This document shows positions 52,637-62,842 of a stretch of 64,000 bases of DNA, one piece after another. The notes under the pieces are model-generated. The model was not told the DNA's origin and ran no database searches. It saw nothing but the letters and a program-made list of their open reading frames with translations. The position numbers and the translations under genes are program-made. Source of the DNA: Dehalococcoidia bacterium UBA1222 (lineage in GTDB: Bacteria > Chloroflexota > Dehalococcoidia > Dehalococcoidales > UBA1222). Numbering within the stretch: the first letter of the stretch is position 1; the number at the start of each line of letters is the position of its first letter. Location: assembly GCA_002309415.1 (NCBI GenBank), contig DBXC01000007.1:40171-104170 (forward strand). Reading direction: 5' to 3'.

Positions 52637-53707
52637 ATGCCTATAACTAGAATAATAACCATGAATGATTATATAGATGACATTAAAACTGTTGTCTCAT
52701 CGTCAATTCCATGGAATGACCTTACTGGTAAATCAGTTTTGATTACAGGCGCATCTGGCATGATAGGCTCATGCATCGTTGATATCCTGTCGTATCTCAA
52801 CATAAATCATTCACTTGGTTGCAATATTTACGCATTGAGTCGTACAAAAAAGAACTTAGAAAATCGATTTCCAACGGTTGTTTACAATGAATGGTTTCAT
52901 CCTATTATTCAGGACATAACCACACCTCTTTCACTGCAAAACTCCAAGATCGATTTCATCATCAACAATGCTAGCAATACCCATCCAGTAGACTACGCCA
53001 ATGATCCGATTGGTACTATTACAACGAACATCATCGGTTTGAAGAATCTATTAGACCATGCAGTTAAGAATCCCATAACTAGAATTGTAGAAGTATCAAC
53101 AATCGAAATATACGGTAAATGTATTAAAGTTGAAGACATCTTCACAGAAGACTACTGTGGTCTAATAGATTGCAATACTCTTCGTGCTGGTTATCCTGAA
53201 AGTAAGCGGATGTGTGAAGCACTTTGTCATGCGTATAATGAGAAATATGGTATTCCGTTTGTAATTGCTAGACCATGCAGAGTATATGGACCAACTATGT
53301 TGACCAATGACAGCAAAGCATCTGCTCAATTCATTAAAAATGTTCTTGCAGATCAAGACATTGTACTGAAAAGTCCAGGAAATCAACTATTTTCGTACGC
53401 ATATATGCTCGATATTGCAACAGGAATCTTGACAGTGTTATTAAAGGGTAACAACGGCGAAGCATACAATATCGCAGATCCAAACGGGAGTATCACATTA
53501 AAAGAGTTTGCAACACTCGTAGCAAAGGTTAAGAACAAGAAAGTAATTTTTGATATACCAAATGAAATCGAACAAAAGGGGTTTTCCGGAGCTGTCAGAG
53601 CGATTCAATCAACCGACAAAATTGAGGCACTAGGATGGAGTCCTTTAGTTCATCCAAAAGATGGAATCGAGAGAACAATTCGAATCCTAGAAAAGCTATA
53701 CTCATAA
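52637..53707 (+). CDS. NAD-dependent epimerase/dehydratase (extended SDR)
   Basis: A 356-aa extended SDR. The Rossmann motif is LITGASGMIGSCIVD (about residues 35-49), followed by INNASNTHP, VSTIEIYG (catalytic Ser/Thr) and YPESKRMCEA (YxxxK). It resembles dTDP-glucose 4,6-dehydratase and UDP-xylose-type enzymes; the ARPCRVYGPTM segment is typical. An internal ATG eight codons in is a possible start. In its three-gene context it may reduce or epimerise a CDP-sugar. Exact reaction unknown. Confidence 0.85.
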   Translation: MPITRIITMNDYIDDIKTVVSSSIPWNDLTGKSVLITGASGMIGSCIVDILSYLNINHSLGCNIYALSRTKKNLENRFPTVVYNEWFHPIIQDITTPLSLQNSKIDFIINNASNTHPVDYANDPIGTITTNIIGLKNLLDHAVKNPITRIVEVSTIEIYGKCIKVEDIFTEDYCGLIDCNTLRAGYPESKRMCEALCHAYNEKYGIPFVIARPCRVYGPTMLTNDSKASAQFIKNVLADQDIVLKSPGNQLFSYAYMLDIATGILTVLLKGNNGEAYNIADPNGSITLKEFATLVAKVKNKKVIFDIPNEIEQKGFSGAVRAIQSTDKIEALGWSPLVHPKDGIERTIRILEKLYS

Positions 53708-53725
53708 AATACAGATAGAAAACAA

Positions 53726-54493
53726 ATGATCGAGAGAATAAAGAAAAACAGATTTCTGTTTGAGGAACTGGTCAAAAGAGACTTTAACAAGAAGTACAAA
53801 CGAACAGTTCTAGGTATCATTTGGAGTGTTCTTTCACCATTAATGATGCTCCTTATAATGAAACTGGTCTTCACAAACTTCTTCGGCCGGTCAATTGAGC
53901 ACTACACCATATACCTGTTCTGCGGTAACATCATTTTCAGTTTCTTCAGTGAGTCAACTACTCAAGGTATGCAGGCATTGGTCGCCAACGCCAGTATTTT
54001 CACAAAGGTAAATGTTCCCAAATACATCTTCGTTCTTTCAAGAAACGTCCAGACGCTGATCAACTTTGCGATAACACTTGTTCTTTTAGTCGTATTCTGT
54101 CTGATCGACAGTGTATTTCCAACGTGGAAATGGATATTTCTTGTTTATCCAGTATGTTTACTCGTCTTATTCAATATAGGTGTGGGCATGATTCTGTCCG
54201 CACTCCATGTCTTCTTTAAAGACATGGAATACCTCTGGAAGATTTTCACACAGCTACTTATGTACCTGTCTGCAATCTTCTATCAGATCACAAGCTACAG
54301 CGAAACAGTTCAGTACCTATTTCTGGCAAATCCTGTTTACTTATTTATCAGATACTTCCGAAAGATCATCCTTGATGGTGTTATCCCTACCCCGGAATTC
54401 CATATGCTGATGGCTTTCGATACCGTATTTGTATTATTAATCGGCTTCTGGATGTATAAACGATACAACCACGAATTCCTGTACAGACTGTAG
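53726..54493 (+). CDS. Polysaccharide ABC exporter permease (Wzm/TagG-like)
   Basis: A 255-aa ABC-2-type permease with six hydrophobic segments. N-terminal LVKRDFNKKYKRTVLGIIWSVLSPLMMLLIM (in part: RDFNKKYKRTVLGIIWSVLSP) is the family hallmark: amphipathic helix followed by TM1. It exports teichoic-acid or O-antigen chains on polyprenyl carriers. With the ATPase 12 bp downstream it forms the exporter. G+C rises here compared with the block before it. Confidence 0.93.
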   Translation: MIERIKKNRFLFEELVKRDFNKKYKRTVLGIIWSVLSPLMMLLIMKLVFTNFFGRSIEHYTIYLFCGNIIFSFFSESTTQGMQALVANASIFTKVNVPKYIFVLSRNVQTLINFAITLVLLVVFCLIDSVFPTWKWIFLVYPVCLLVLFNIGVGMILSALHVFFKDMEYLWKIFTQLLMYLSAIFYQITSYSETVQYLFLANPVYLFIRYFRKIILDGVIPTPEFHMLMAFDTVFVLLIGFWMYKRYNHEFLYRL

Positions 54494-54505
54494 AATAGGT
54501 ATGAT

Positions 54506-55279
54506 ATGGCAATACTTGAAGTAAATGACGTTTCAATAAGATATAAGACCGGAGATTTCAAAGACATCGGTCTCAAAGACTATGTGCTGAAAAGACTCAA
54601 AGGCCAATATCACATCAAAGAGTTCTGGGCCGATCGACACATCACCTTTACTCTCGATAAAGGCGAAATGCTGGGCATAATCGGTGCCAATGGTGCCGGT
54701 AAATCAACTCTTCTCAAAGTTGTAACAGGCATCATGGAACCAACAGAAGGAAGGTGTATCCGACGCGGAAGCATCGCTGCGCTCCTTGAATTGGCCAGCG
54801 GTTTTGATGGTGATCTGACCGTTAAAGAAAACGCATATCTCAGAGGCGCAATGCTTGGTTATACCCGACAGTTCATGAACGAAATGTATCCAGATATCCT
54901 TGCTTTCTCTGAATTGCAGGAATTCGAAAACAGACCATTCAGACAGCTATCGTCCGGTATGAAGTCCCGATTAGCTTTTTCGGTAGCTTCAATGGTCAAT
55001 CCCGACATTCTAATTCTCGATGAAGTCTTATCTGTTGGAGATGGTGCATTCCGCAAGAAAAGCGAAGCTAAGATGCATGAAATAATTAATAGCGGTGCAG
55101 CCACTATCCTTGTGTCTCATTCCCTAGAGCAGATACGCTCTCTCTGCACAAAAGTACTTTGGATCGATAAGGGACAACAAATCGACTTCACAGATGACGT
55201 CAAAGGCATCTGTGACAAGTATCAGGCTTTTCTAAACGGAGACAAGTCTTACGTAAACAGCAGGATTACTGTTCAATAG
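54506..55279 (+). CDS. Polysaccharide ABC exporter ATPase (Wzt/TagH-like)
   Basis: A 257-aa ATPase with Walker A IGANGAGKSTLL (about residues 58-69), signature LSSGMKSRLAFSVAS, Walker B ILILDEVLSVGD and the switch His in LVSHSLEQI. The ITFTLDKGEMLGIIG start and the gap-spanning insertion are typical of Wzt/TagH/RfbE. It lacks the C-terminal carbohydrate-binding domain of E. coli O9a Wzt, so export is probably not gated by a chain terminus. Overlaps the end of the convergent ligase gene by 14 bp. Confidence 0.94.
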   Translation: MAILEVNDVSIRYKTGDFKDIGLKDYVLKRLKGQYHIKEFWADRHITFTLDKGEMLGIIGANGAGKSTLLKVVTGIMEPTEGRCIRRGSIAALLELASGFDGDLTVKENAYLRGAMLGYTRQFMNEMYPDILAFSELQEFENRPFRQLSSGMKSRLAFSVASMVNPDILILDEVLSVGDGAFRKKSEAKMHEIINSGAATILVSHSLEQIRSLCTKVLWIDKGQQIDFTDDVKGICDKYQAFLNGDKSYVNSRITVQ

Positions 55280-56999
55280 TCGCTGGAGCAGGATCCAATA
55301 AGTCTGGTCCTTCCATATTTGTCTGCCTACAGAGTTTATCCAATAAACCGCATGACAACCAAAAAAGCGGTGCCAAGATTGGAATCGAGAAACTAAAGAA
55401 TACATGGATGGAATAGCCCACGATTCCCACGACAAATATCACAATGAGGGGATTCTTTTTTATTCTCTTGATCGACCTGACACAAAGGCTGATCATGAAA
55501 CCCAGATAACATGCTAATGAAATCAAACCAGTATTCACACCCATCTGCAGATAGTCGTTATGGGCGTAGTCGAAGATAGTAGATCGTCCGGAAATTTTTA
55601 CCCATTCATCATAGTACTTCAAAAAGCCAAGCTGGAAAGAATCAGGTCCGATACCGAATATCGGTTTTTCCATGATCATCTCAACGGACTTCTTCCAGGC
55701 AAAACCTCTGCCCCACCCTGCCATGTCATCGAGCTGTCCATGTGTCACATGCGACATAGAGACCAATGTTGCATTAGTTCCGCTGTAGGTATACAGGAAT
55801 ATGAATGCAGCAACAAATGCCACGCCGACAATACTGACCGTTGCGATTCTATAAGTCTTAGGCGTGATCCTGATTTTCTGTAATGAAAGATGCATTTTCT
55901 GAAGGAAAGCAGTGAATCCATTCTGTGCTTTAGCAGAGAAATCAGTATCTTTGATGAAGTAATAAGCCCAAACGATCAAAGAAATGATGATCAAGGCAAA
56001 GCAAAGAAGGATCTTCTTTCCGCCAAAAGACCAAGTGACTTTCACTGCTTCATTTACATATTTGACTTTCATAGCAAAGTGCCAAATCATCACCAGGGCC
56101 GAAATTGAGACCATTTCCATGATTCGTCTAATCTTCTTCGAATCACTAAACAAAATGACCAGAGCGACCGCTATAGCGGCAATGAGACCCAGTTTACCGC
56201 TGTCCACGTCCGTGAAAAGCTGGACGAAAAGCAGCAATGAATATCCAGGAATGATAAGGTAATACCTGTACTTGCCTTCAAAGAGAACGTAAGATGCAAG
56301 GAACATAGGCAAAACAAGGGACACAAAACCGGAAGCGATATCGATATTACCCATGGTTGAAACGAACTGTGAATCAAAGAAAGTGTACTGTCCCCAGTAA
56401 AGTCCAAAGGGATCCTTGCCGAAATACTGAACGATAGCAATGAGAGAAAACAGAATCGATGAGACAGCCAGACAATAGATGTAATACTTCTTCCACTTAC
56501 CAAACTGGCTAACCAGTATGAATATGAGACCATATATCAATATCGATACGAAACCTTCATATCTTTCCAACCCAACCCATACCTTATGGTATTCAGATAC
56601 AAATGCGGCAATCAAAGAGAATAAGATATACCCTGCTACGAACATCTGAGGGATGGTAAAAGTCTTTAGAAAGCCTTCTTTGCTGATAGAAAAACCTTTA
56701 GTCTTCTTTCCAAGAAGATCAGTCAGTCCAATCAACAGCAATGCGCCGACGAAGAGACACATTACTACCACATTGAAGAGCCATTTGATGTGGTTCATAT
56801 CGAAATACAGTTTCTTGGTAATGAAACAAACGAACACTGTGAACATCAGACATACAAAACCGACACCTACCCACTCGGCTAATGATGTCTTCTTGTAATC
56901 TAAAAGAAAAGTTCCATCCTGTAAGAGAGGAACATTGATAGTCTGTTTGTTTGCCTTTACAGGCTTAGCGTTCTTTGCCTGATTGTTTTTCTTACTCAT
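55266..56999 (-). CDS. O-antigen ligase/polymerase-like membrane protein (Wzy_C)
   Basis: A 577-aa protein with about 12 membrane segments and a Lys/Asn-rich cytoplasmic N-terminus. The large extracellular loop contains GIGPDSFQLGFLKYY and AHNDYLQMGVNTGL, the Wzy_C pattern of WaaL/TuaE/PglL-type enzymes that polymerise or attach glycans. Together with the Wzm/Wzt exporter it fits attachment of the finished polymer to a lipid or wall acceptor. Convergent with the ATPase gene and divergent from typA. Confidence 0.9.
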   Translation of the reverse strand: MSKKNNQAKNAKPVKANKQTINVPLLQDGTFLLDYKKTSLAEWVGVGFVCLMFTVFVCFITKKLYFDMNHIKWLFNVVVMCLFVGALLLIGLTDLLGKKTKGFSISKEGFLKTFTIPQMFVAGYILFSLIAAFVSEYHKVWVGLERYEGFVSILIYGLIFILVSQFGKWKKYYIYCLAVSSILFSLIAIVQYFGKDPFGLYWGQYTFFDSQFVSTMGNIDIASGFVSLVLPMFLASYVLFEGKYRYYLIIPGYSLLLFVQLFTDVDSGKLGLIAAIAVALVILFSDSKKIRRIMEMVSISALVMIWHFAMKVKYVNEAVKVTWSFGGKKILLCFALIIISLIVWAYYFIKDTDFSAKAQNGFTAFLQKMHLSLQKIRITPKTYRIATVSIVGVAFVAAFIFLYTYSGTNATLVSMSHVTHGQLDDMAGWGRGFAWKKSVEMIMEKPIFGIGPDSFQLGFLKYYDEWVKISGRSTIFDYAHNDYLQMGVNTGLISLACYLGFMISLCVRSIKRIKKNPLIVIFVVGIVGYSIHVFFSFSIPILAPLFWLSCGLLDKLCRQTNMEGPDLLDPAPATIEQ

Positions 57000-57093
57000 A
57001 GTGCTGTTATTCTTTCATGCTGTATTCGATATGATTTCATACATAATTTATCATATATGCTTATTTTTATCTCTCATAATCTCAGAGAAATTT

Positions 57094-57122
57094 TTACACA
57101 CAAATATGTATTTATGTATAAT
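57094..57122 (+). promoter_or_regulatory. Predicted promoter of typA
   Basis: TTACAC (57094-57099), a 17-bp spacer and a perfect TATAAT (57117-57122), giving a leader of about 30 nt. Confidence 0.55.
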
Positions 57123-57158
57123 TCATGCTTGTTGATTTTTTAATAAGGCAGAAACTCT

Positions 57159-58991
57159 ATGGCTAATTATCGTAATGACATCAGAAATATCGCGATCATC
57201 GCACACGTAGATCACGGCAAGACCACCATGGTCGATGCTCTCTTGAAGCAGACCAAAGTCTTCCGCGAGAACCAGGATATGGGAACCCTTATCATGGATT
57301 CCGGTGACCTCGAACGCGAAAAAGGCATCACGATCATGGCCAAGAACACTGCCGTCAACTACAAAGGGGTCAAGATAAATATCATCGACACCCCGGGACA
57401 TGCCGATTTCTCAGGCGAAGTCGAACGAGTCATCAGCATGGCAGACGGCTGTCTCCTCATCGTCGATTCCGTTGAAGGCCCTATGCCCCAGACCCGATTC
57501 GTTCTCCAGAAAGCACTTGAAGGTGGGCTTAAACCTATAGTTGTCATTAACAAGATTGACCGTAAGGATGCCCGAGTAGATGAGGTAATTAAACTGACAC
57601 AGGATCTCTTCCTTGAACTGGCCACCACTGATGATCAGCTGGACTTCCCTATCCTTTATGCTTCCGGCCGACAGGGATGGGTGACCAAGAACCTCAATGA
57701 AGAAGGCGTCAATGTAATGCCACTTTTGGATACCGTACTCGAAGTGATCCCTCCTCCCGTTATCGAGGAAGGACCGTTCCAGATGCTGGTCTCAACGCTT
57801 GATTACGATTCACATAAAGGTAAATTCTCCATCGGCAGGATTTGGCGTGGTTCCATTAAAGACCGCGACAAAGTCGCCTGTATGTATGCCGATGGTAAGA
57901 CTCAAAACTTTGAAGTAGCCCAGCTCTTCACATACTATGGTCTGCAGAGAATCGAAACAGAAGAAGCATCAGCCGGCGACATCATCGCCCTCACCGGTGT
58001 TTCCACTGTTAATATCGGTGATACTCTCACCGACCCTGATCATCCCGAAGCACTGCACCGAATCGCTATCGGCGAACCCACCGTCGAAATGACTCTGGGC
58101 GTGAATACCTCCCCGTTCGCGGGACGCGAAGGTAAATATACCACCACCCGACAGATCCGTGAGCGACTCATGAAAGAACTGGAAGTTAACCTTTCCCTTC
58201 GAGTCATCGATACAGGCAATACTGATTCGTTCTTGATCAAAGGCCGAGGTGAACTCCACCTTTCCGTTCTCATCGAGACCATGCGACGTGAAGGATACGA
58301 ATTCGAGATCTCAAAGCCGGAAGCCATCGTCAAAGAGATCGATGGCGTTCTCATGGAACCTTACGAAGAACTCACCATCGATACCCGTGCCAACCACGTC
58401 GGCGTCATCACCGAAATGCTGGCATCCCGACAAGCTGAAATGAAAGATATGGTCAATGACGGACAGGACAACGTCCGATTGGTATATAAAATCCCTACAA
58501 AAGGTCTCATCGGTTTCCGAAATCCGTTCATGACAGCCACTCGTGGTGAAGGCGTAATGAACACCATGTTCATCGGTTATGAACCTAAAAAAGCCGATAT
58601 CTCATCGACCCGTTCCGGCGTCCTCGTCGCATCCGAGACCGGAGAAGTACTTTCCTATGGTCTCACCAATGCACAGGAACGAGGTGTTACTTTCATTGAG
58701 CCTGGTACACAGGTCTACGAAGGTATGATCATCGGTCAGACCAACAGACCTCAGGATATTGCTATCAATGTATGTAAGGAAAAGAAGAAGACCAACGTCC
58801 GTTCATCCACCGCAGACATTGCCATCAAACTCGTTCCTCCGGTCATCATGTCACTGGAACAATGCATCGATTTCATCAACAAGGACGAACTGGTTGAAGT
58901 CACTCCTCAGCACATCCGTCTGCGCAAGAAGATTCTGACTGAGACCATGCGAATCCGAGCAAAGTACCGGGAAGCACACGCTGACGAATAA
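57159..58991 (+). CDS. typA: Translational GTPase TypA/BipA
   Basis: A 610-aa GTPase, typical length, acting on the ribosome under stress and low temperature. The G domain has [15 protein letters not shown] (G1, residues 14-28), RGIT-like EKGITI (G2), DTPGHADF (G3), NKID (G4) and an SGR (ASGRQGW) G5 region, followed by EF-G-like domains and the C-terminal BipA-specific domain (RKKILTE...R). Arginine codons are often CGA. It stands alone; mtaB converges on it with stop codons one base apart. Confidence 0.97.
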   Translation: MANYRNDIRNIAIIAHVDHGKTTMVDALLKQTKVFRENQDMGTLIMDSGDLEREKGITIMAKNTAVNYKGVKINIIDTPGHADFSGEVERVISMADGCLLIVDSVEGPMPQTRFVLQKALEGGLKPIVVINKIDRKDARVDEVIKLTQDLFLELATTDDQLDFPILYASGRQGWVTKNLNEEGVNVMPLLDTVLEVIPPPVIEEGPFQMLVSTLDYDSHKGKFSIGRIWRGSIKDRDKVACMYADGKTQNFEVAQLFTYYGLQRIETEEASAGDIIALTGVSTVNIGDTLTDPDHPEALHRIAIGEPTVEMTLGVNTSPFAGREGKYTTTRQIRERLMKELEVNLSLRVIDTGNTDSFLIKGRGELHLSVLIETMRREGYEFEISKPEAIVKEIDGVLMEPYEELTIDTRANHVGVITEMLASRQAEMKDMVNDGQDNVRLVYKIPTKGLIGFRNPFMTATRGEGVMNTMFIGYEPKKADISSTRSGVLVASETGEVLSYGLTNAQERGVTFIEPGTQVYEGMIIGQTNRPQDIAINVCKEKKKTNVRSSTADIAIKLVPPVIMSLEQCIDFINKDELVEVTPQHIRLRKKILTETMRIRAKYREAHADE

Positions 58992-60215
58992 TCAGAGGAT
59001 CCCCAGCACTCCATCTGAATACAGATCTTTGATATTGACCTGTACGGCTGAGTTTATGCATGGCTTGCAGGACTTGAAATAGACCCTGACATATCCGCCA
59101 GAATAACCGGAATATAATCCATTCTTCTCTTTTTGCTCGACAAGGACATCCACTTTTTGCCCGATCAGCCTACTTTTGACTACTTGGGCACGTGCATCTG
59201 CAAATTCACGGAGTATTGCACTTCTCTCCTTGGAGACTGCAGACGGTACCCTGTCCTTAAAACCAAAAGCCTTTGTTCCCTTCCTGGGAGAGAAGATAAA
59301 TGCGTGGACTTTCAGAAAGCCGGCATCATCAACCAAAGAAAGCGTATCGGCAAAATCGTCATCTGTTTCTCCGGGGAAACCCACGATGATATCTGTCGTG
59401 ATGGTGACATCAGGCAGCATCGAACGGATGAGTCCAATCTTCTCGAGATATTCATCCCTTGTGTAATGACGGTTCATCTGCTCGAGGATATGGTCAGATC
59501 CTGACTGAGCAGAGATATGGAAATGCCTGCAGAGATTCTCGTTATCTTGATACAGTTTCAACAGTTTTTCGTTTATCTCGAATGGCTGCAAAGAAGAGAT
59601 TCTAAGCCTTGGGACCTTACACTCGGACAATATCCTTTCTAGTAAAGCCTGCAAATTAACACCCTTAGAATGATAAAGACCGACTTCAGTACCAGTTATC
59701 ACTATTTCCTTATACCCGGAAACAATCCTTTTGTTGATCAAAGCGATGACATCATCCGGCGGTACAGATACTGATTTACCGCGAACATAAGGAACGATGC
59801 AGTAAGTACAGAAATGAGGACACCCCGACTGGATTGCCACCATGCTCCTGGTCCTGACACCGGAATCCGGCATAGATGAACTAGGATGTACGACTCCCAT
59901 TTCCACAAGTTTCTGGACCAGATCCTTTTTCTCTTCGTTATCGAAAGCATAGTCAGCTCCGCATTTAATGAGCAAATTTTTATCGGAACATCCAACCGCG
60001 ACGATAACGGCATTTTGAAAAGTCTTTCTCGCCTGCCTGATCTTCTGACGGCTCTTGGCATCAGCAATAGAAGTAACCGAACAGGTATTAAGGATATACA
60101 GATCGACATCATCAGCTGATGATGTTGCATATCCCAGATCTGCAAGACCCGCTCTCCAGTCCTCGCATTCGGCCTGGTTGAGCTTACATCCCAAATGTTC
60201 GATACATGCTTTCAT
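58992..60215 (-). CDS. mtaB: tRNA (t6A37) C2-methylthiotransferase MtaB
   Basis: A 407-aa MiaB-like radical-SAM enzyme. The N-terminal UPF0004 domain starts MKACIEHLGCKLNQAEC with the first of three Cys ligands; the others are in NTCSVT and VGCSDK. The radical-SAM CxxxCxxC is SGCPHFCTYCIVPYVRG near residue 135. A C-terminal TRAM-like domain follows (VDVLVEQKEKNGLYSGYSGG, part). It adds a methylthio group to t6A37. The start is the ATG at 60215; an upstream TTG/ATG frame extends to 60260 but lacks family similarity. Confidence 0.92.
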   Translation of the reverse strand: MKACIEHLGCKLNQAECEDWRAGLADLGYATSSADDVDLYILNTCSVTSIADAKSRQKIRQARKTFQNAVIVAVGCSDKNLLIKCGADYAFDNEEKKDLVQKLVEMGVVHPSSSMPDSGVRTRSMVAIQSGCPHFCTYCIVPYVRGKSVSVPPDDVIALINKRIVSGYKEIVITGTEVGLYHSKGVNLQALLERILSECKVPRLRISSLQPFEINEKLLKLYQDNENLCRHFHISAQSGSDHILEQMNRHYTRDEYLEKIGLIRSMLPDVTITTDIIVGFPGETDDDFADTLSLVDDAGFLKVHAFIFSPRKGTKAFGFKDRVPSAVSKERSAILREFADARAQVVKSRLIGQKVDVLVEQKEKNGLYSGYSGGYVRVYFKSCKPCINSAVQVNIKDLYSDGVLGIL

Positions 60216-60320
60216 GGTAAAAACGACATACCTAAATGCTACACTTATAATTGATAGCATTTATGCGTGAATAGTATACTAAATACTGATAGGTATTCAA
60301 TTTGCCGGGAGGTGCACATC

Positions 60321-61262
60321 ATGGCTTTCTGTTCTAAATGCGGAACCCCAATCGATGACGACCAGGAGTATTGTGAATCCTGTGATCCCAACAAAACCAA
60401 GAAACCTTCTTACAACGATGACAAACCATCCGTAAATCCTTTTACTTTCTTGAAAGAACATATTTGGCAGATCATTGCTTGCATACTGCTGATTGCACTG
60501 ATTGTGGTCGGCATCCTATATTTCACTAAACCGACTGAATCATCTTCAGATCCTTCCACCGATAATGAAAAGATTGCAGAACTTGAAGGCAAGGTATCAG
60601 CACTAACCGACCAGCTGAAGGCTGAACACGATTACAGTTATAAACTCTCTCAGGATATCGCTGATGCCAAGAGCGAATATGCCACTCTCAACACTGAATA
60701 TGCGGCTCTCACATCTGAACTGAAAAAATATGAAGACACAGACGCCAACTACTGGGAAATGTACGGCAACTATGCTGTCATCAAGGCACGCGCTGATTCA
60801 CTTGAACGGGAACTGAATACCAAGGCTACTTATATTGCAGAACTTGAAGCCAGTTATAAGAGCATCTCGACTGAACTGGAAAACTTCAAAGAAGCTTCCG
60901 TCACCTATCTTGAGAAAGAGCTCAAACAGATGCGTTCTCCCAAACCATTCAGTTCTATGGAAGAACTCAAACATTGGCTCTACTATGATGATACTGACTA
61001 CACATATTCCAAAGACACTCCTCTCAACCGCGGTTTCGTCCTTCATATGCGACTGCTCCGTGAAGGTTACTTCGTCTCATTCAGAGTCGAAAATGTCACC
61101 GGCACCAATCAGACCACAGGACGTAATTACGTATATATCGAGAATGACGGGATCTACTACATCAATGCCGACAACGATGCGATCGTACCGTACTGGGATA
61201 ACCAGCATCTGACCGATTATATCAATGAACCGGATAAATGGATCTACTATACGCTAGAGTAA
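60321..61262 (+). CDS. Zinc-ribbon, single-TM, coiled-coil protein
   Basis: A 313-aa protein. The N-terminus is a zinc ribbon (CSKCGTPIDDDQEYCESC, residues 4-21), followed by one membrane segment (about residues 49-71), a long predicted coiled coil (about 85-205, with EYATLNTEYAALTSELKKYE heptads), and a C-terminal domain with no recognised family (WYYDDTDYT... and YINADNDAIVPYW). GGGAGGTG precedes the ATG. It lies 11 bp before murJ and may be in that operon; a role in envelope organisation is possible but not shown. Confidence 0.75.
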   Translation: MAFCSKCGTPIDDDQEYCESCDPNKTKKPSYNDDKPSVNPFTFLKEHIWQIIACILLIALIVVGILYFTKPTESSSDPSTDNEKIAELEGKVSALTDQLKAEHDYSYKLSQDIADAKSEYATLNTEYAALTSELKKYEDTDANYWEMYGNYAVIKARADSLERELNTKATYIAELEASYKSISTELENFKEASVTYLEKELKQMRSPKPFSSMEELKHWLYYDDTDYTYSKDTPLNRGFVLHMRLLREGYFVSFRVENVTGTNQTTGRNYVYIENDGIYYINADNDAIVPYWDNQHLTDYINEPDKWIYYTLE

Positions 61263-61273
61263 TATACCGATAA

Positions 61274-62842
61274 ATGGCTGAGCCTGTTTCACGAAATAAC
61301 ACCCGCCCTGCTCACACTGCAGCCAAAATCGCCGCAGCGATGATGCTACTTACAGTCGTCTCGAAGATCTTCGGATATGTCCGCGAGATTGTACTTGCCG
61401 ATGTTTACGGCACTTCATATATCGTCGATGCTTACATCATGGCGCAGTATATCCCGACCATCATCCTAACCGGTATCTTCACAGCCCTTAGCACATCTTA
61501 TATGCCGACCTATTCCCAGGTCATGTTCGACAGCGGACGAAAACCCGGTGAAAAGTACACCAATCAGATCCTCACTCTGCTCCTCATCTTCTCTGGGATA
61601 GCATTGGTACTGGGGCTGCTGTTCTCGAATCAGCTCGTCAGTATCTTCGCCCATTCTTTTCCTGAGCAAACAGCAGAACTGACTAGTTCTTTCCTGAAGG
61701 TCGCATTCGGATACACCTTCTTCACGGCAGGTTTCGGTATCCTCGACTCTTATCTCAAATACCACAACCACTTCCTGCCACAGATCATCTACGGATACCT
61801 CTTCAGCCTCTGCTCTATCGCATTCATCTTCATAAGCAAATACACGAACGTCAGTTTCCTGATCTATGGTATCCTCGTCGCCTATGCCATACAGTTCATT
61901 GCAGGTGCGATCACTGCATCTAAAGCCGGTCTGAAACTTAGGCCGACGATGGAATTGGATCAGACGATAAAGAAGACTGTCGTCCTGGCTATACCGGTCT
62001 TCATCGGATCGTCACTAGCCAGCATCAATACATTCATCGACAAGTCTTTGGCTTCAGGGCTGGTGGAAGGAAGCGTGTCCGCCCTGAACTACGGATGGGA
62101 ACTTGTTACATCGATATCCATACTGACCACAATGATCATCTCTACCATCATGTATCCCAGGATGACCAAGGCCAGTGCAGAACAGAACTGGGAGTACTTT
62201 AATACGTCCACCAAGATCGCCATGACCATCATCCTGATGATAGCCATCCCCTGCACTTTCGGCATCCTCGTATACCCCAATGAGATCGTAAAACTGTTCT
62301 TCGAAAGAGGTGCATTCGATGCATCATCGACTGCCCTTACGGCACCTGCATTCTTCTTTTACGGCATAGGTTTAGTATTCACTGCACTCAACACCATGCT
62401 CATCCAAGTCTTTTACTCCGTAAAGAACACCGTCTTACCTGTCGTCTGTTCAGCTATCGGCATCGCTGTGAATATCGCTCTCAACTTCATACTGATCGGG
62501 ACCATGCAGCATAAAGGTCTTGCTCTTGCCACATCAATCGCTGCTGTCGTAAATGTGATAGCACTTTCCATCGTGCTGAATGCAAAATATAAAGACATCC
62601 ACATCTTCTGTGGGCTCAGGAAACTAGGTAAGATTGTTATCGCAGCAGTAATCTCGACTGCGATATCTTACGGCATATTCTATGCAGTGGGCTTAGTAGC
62701 CAACGAGATAATTGCACTCTTGGCCGCCATACTAGCAGATGTGGCACTATATTACGTAGCATTGAAACTCCTCAAAGTTGAAGAACTGGATATCTTCAAA
62801 CTCATCTTACCGGGGAACCGACAAGCCGATGAAAAAGAATAG
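61274..62842 (+). CDS. murJ: Lipid II flippase MurJ (or MurJ-like polysaccharide flippase)
   Basis: A 522-aa membrane protein with 14 predicted segments of the MVF/MOP family. The start AAMMLLTVVSKIFGYVREIVLADVYG (in part: VVSKIFGYVREIVLADVYG) contains the MurJ signature with the conserved Arg, and PNEIVKLFFERGAFD is a further MurJ motif. It moves lipid II, or a related lipid-linked sugar, across the membrane. It overlaps the following sugar-transferase gene by 14 bp, linking it to glycan synthesis. Confidence 0.9.
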   Translation: MAEPVSRNNTRPAHTAAKIAAAMMLLTVVSKIFGYVREIVLADVYGTSYIVDAYIMAQYIPTIILTGIFTALSTSYMPTYSQVMFDSGRKPGEKYTNQILTLLLIFSGIALVLGLLFSNQLVSIFAHSFPEQTAELTSSFLKVAFGYTFFTAGFGILDSYLKYHNHFLPQIIYGYLFSLCSIAFIFISKYTNVSFLIYGILVAYAIQFIAGAITASKAGLKLRPTMELDQTIKKTVVLAIPVFIGSSLASINTFIDKSLASGLVEGSVSALNYGWELVTSISILTTMIISTIMYPRMTKASAEQNWEYFNTSTKIAMTIILMIAIPCTFGILVYPNEIVKLFFERGAFDASSTALTAPAFFFYGIGLVFTALNTMLIQVFYSVKNTVLPVVCSAIGIAVNIALNFILIGTMQHKGLALATSIAAVVNVIALSIVLNAKYKDIHIFCGLRKLGKIVIAAVISTAISYGIFYAVGLVANEIIALLAAILADVALYYVALKLLKVEELDIFKLILPGNRQADEKE

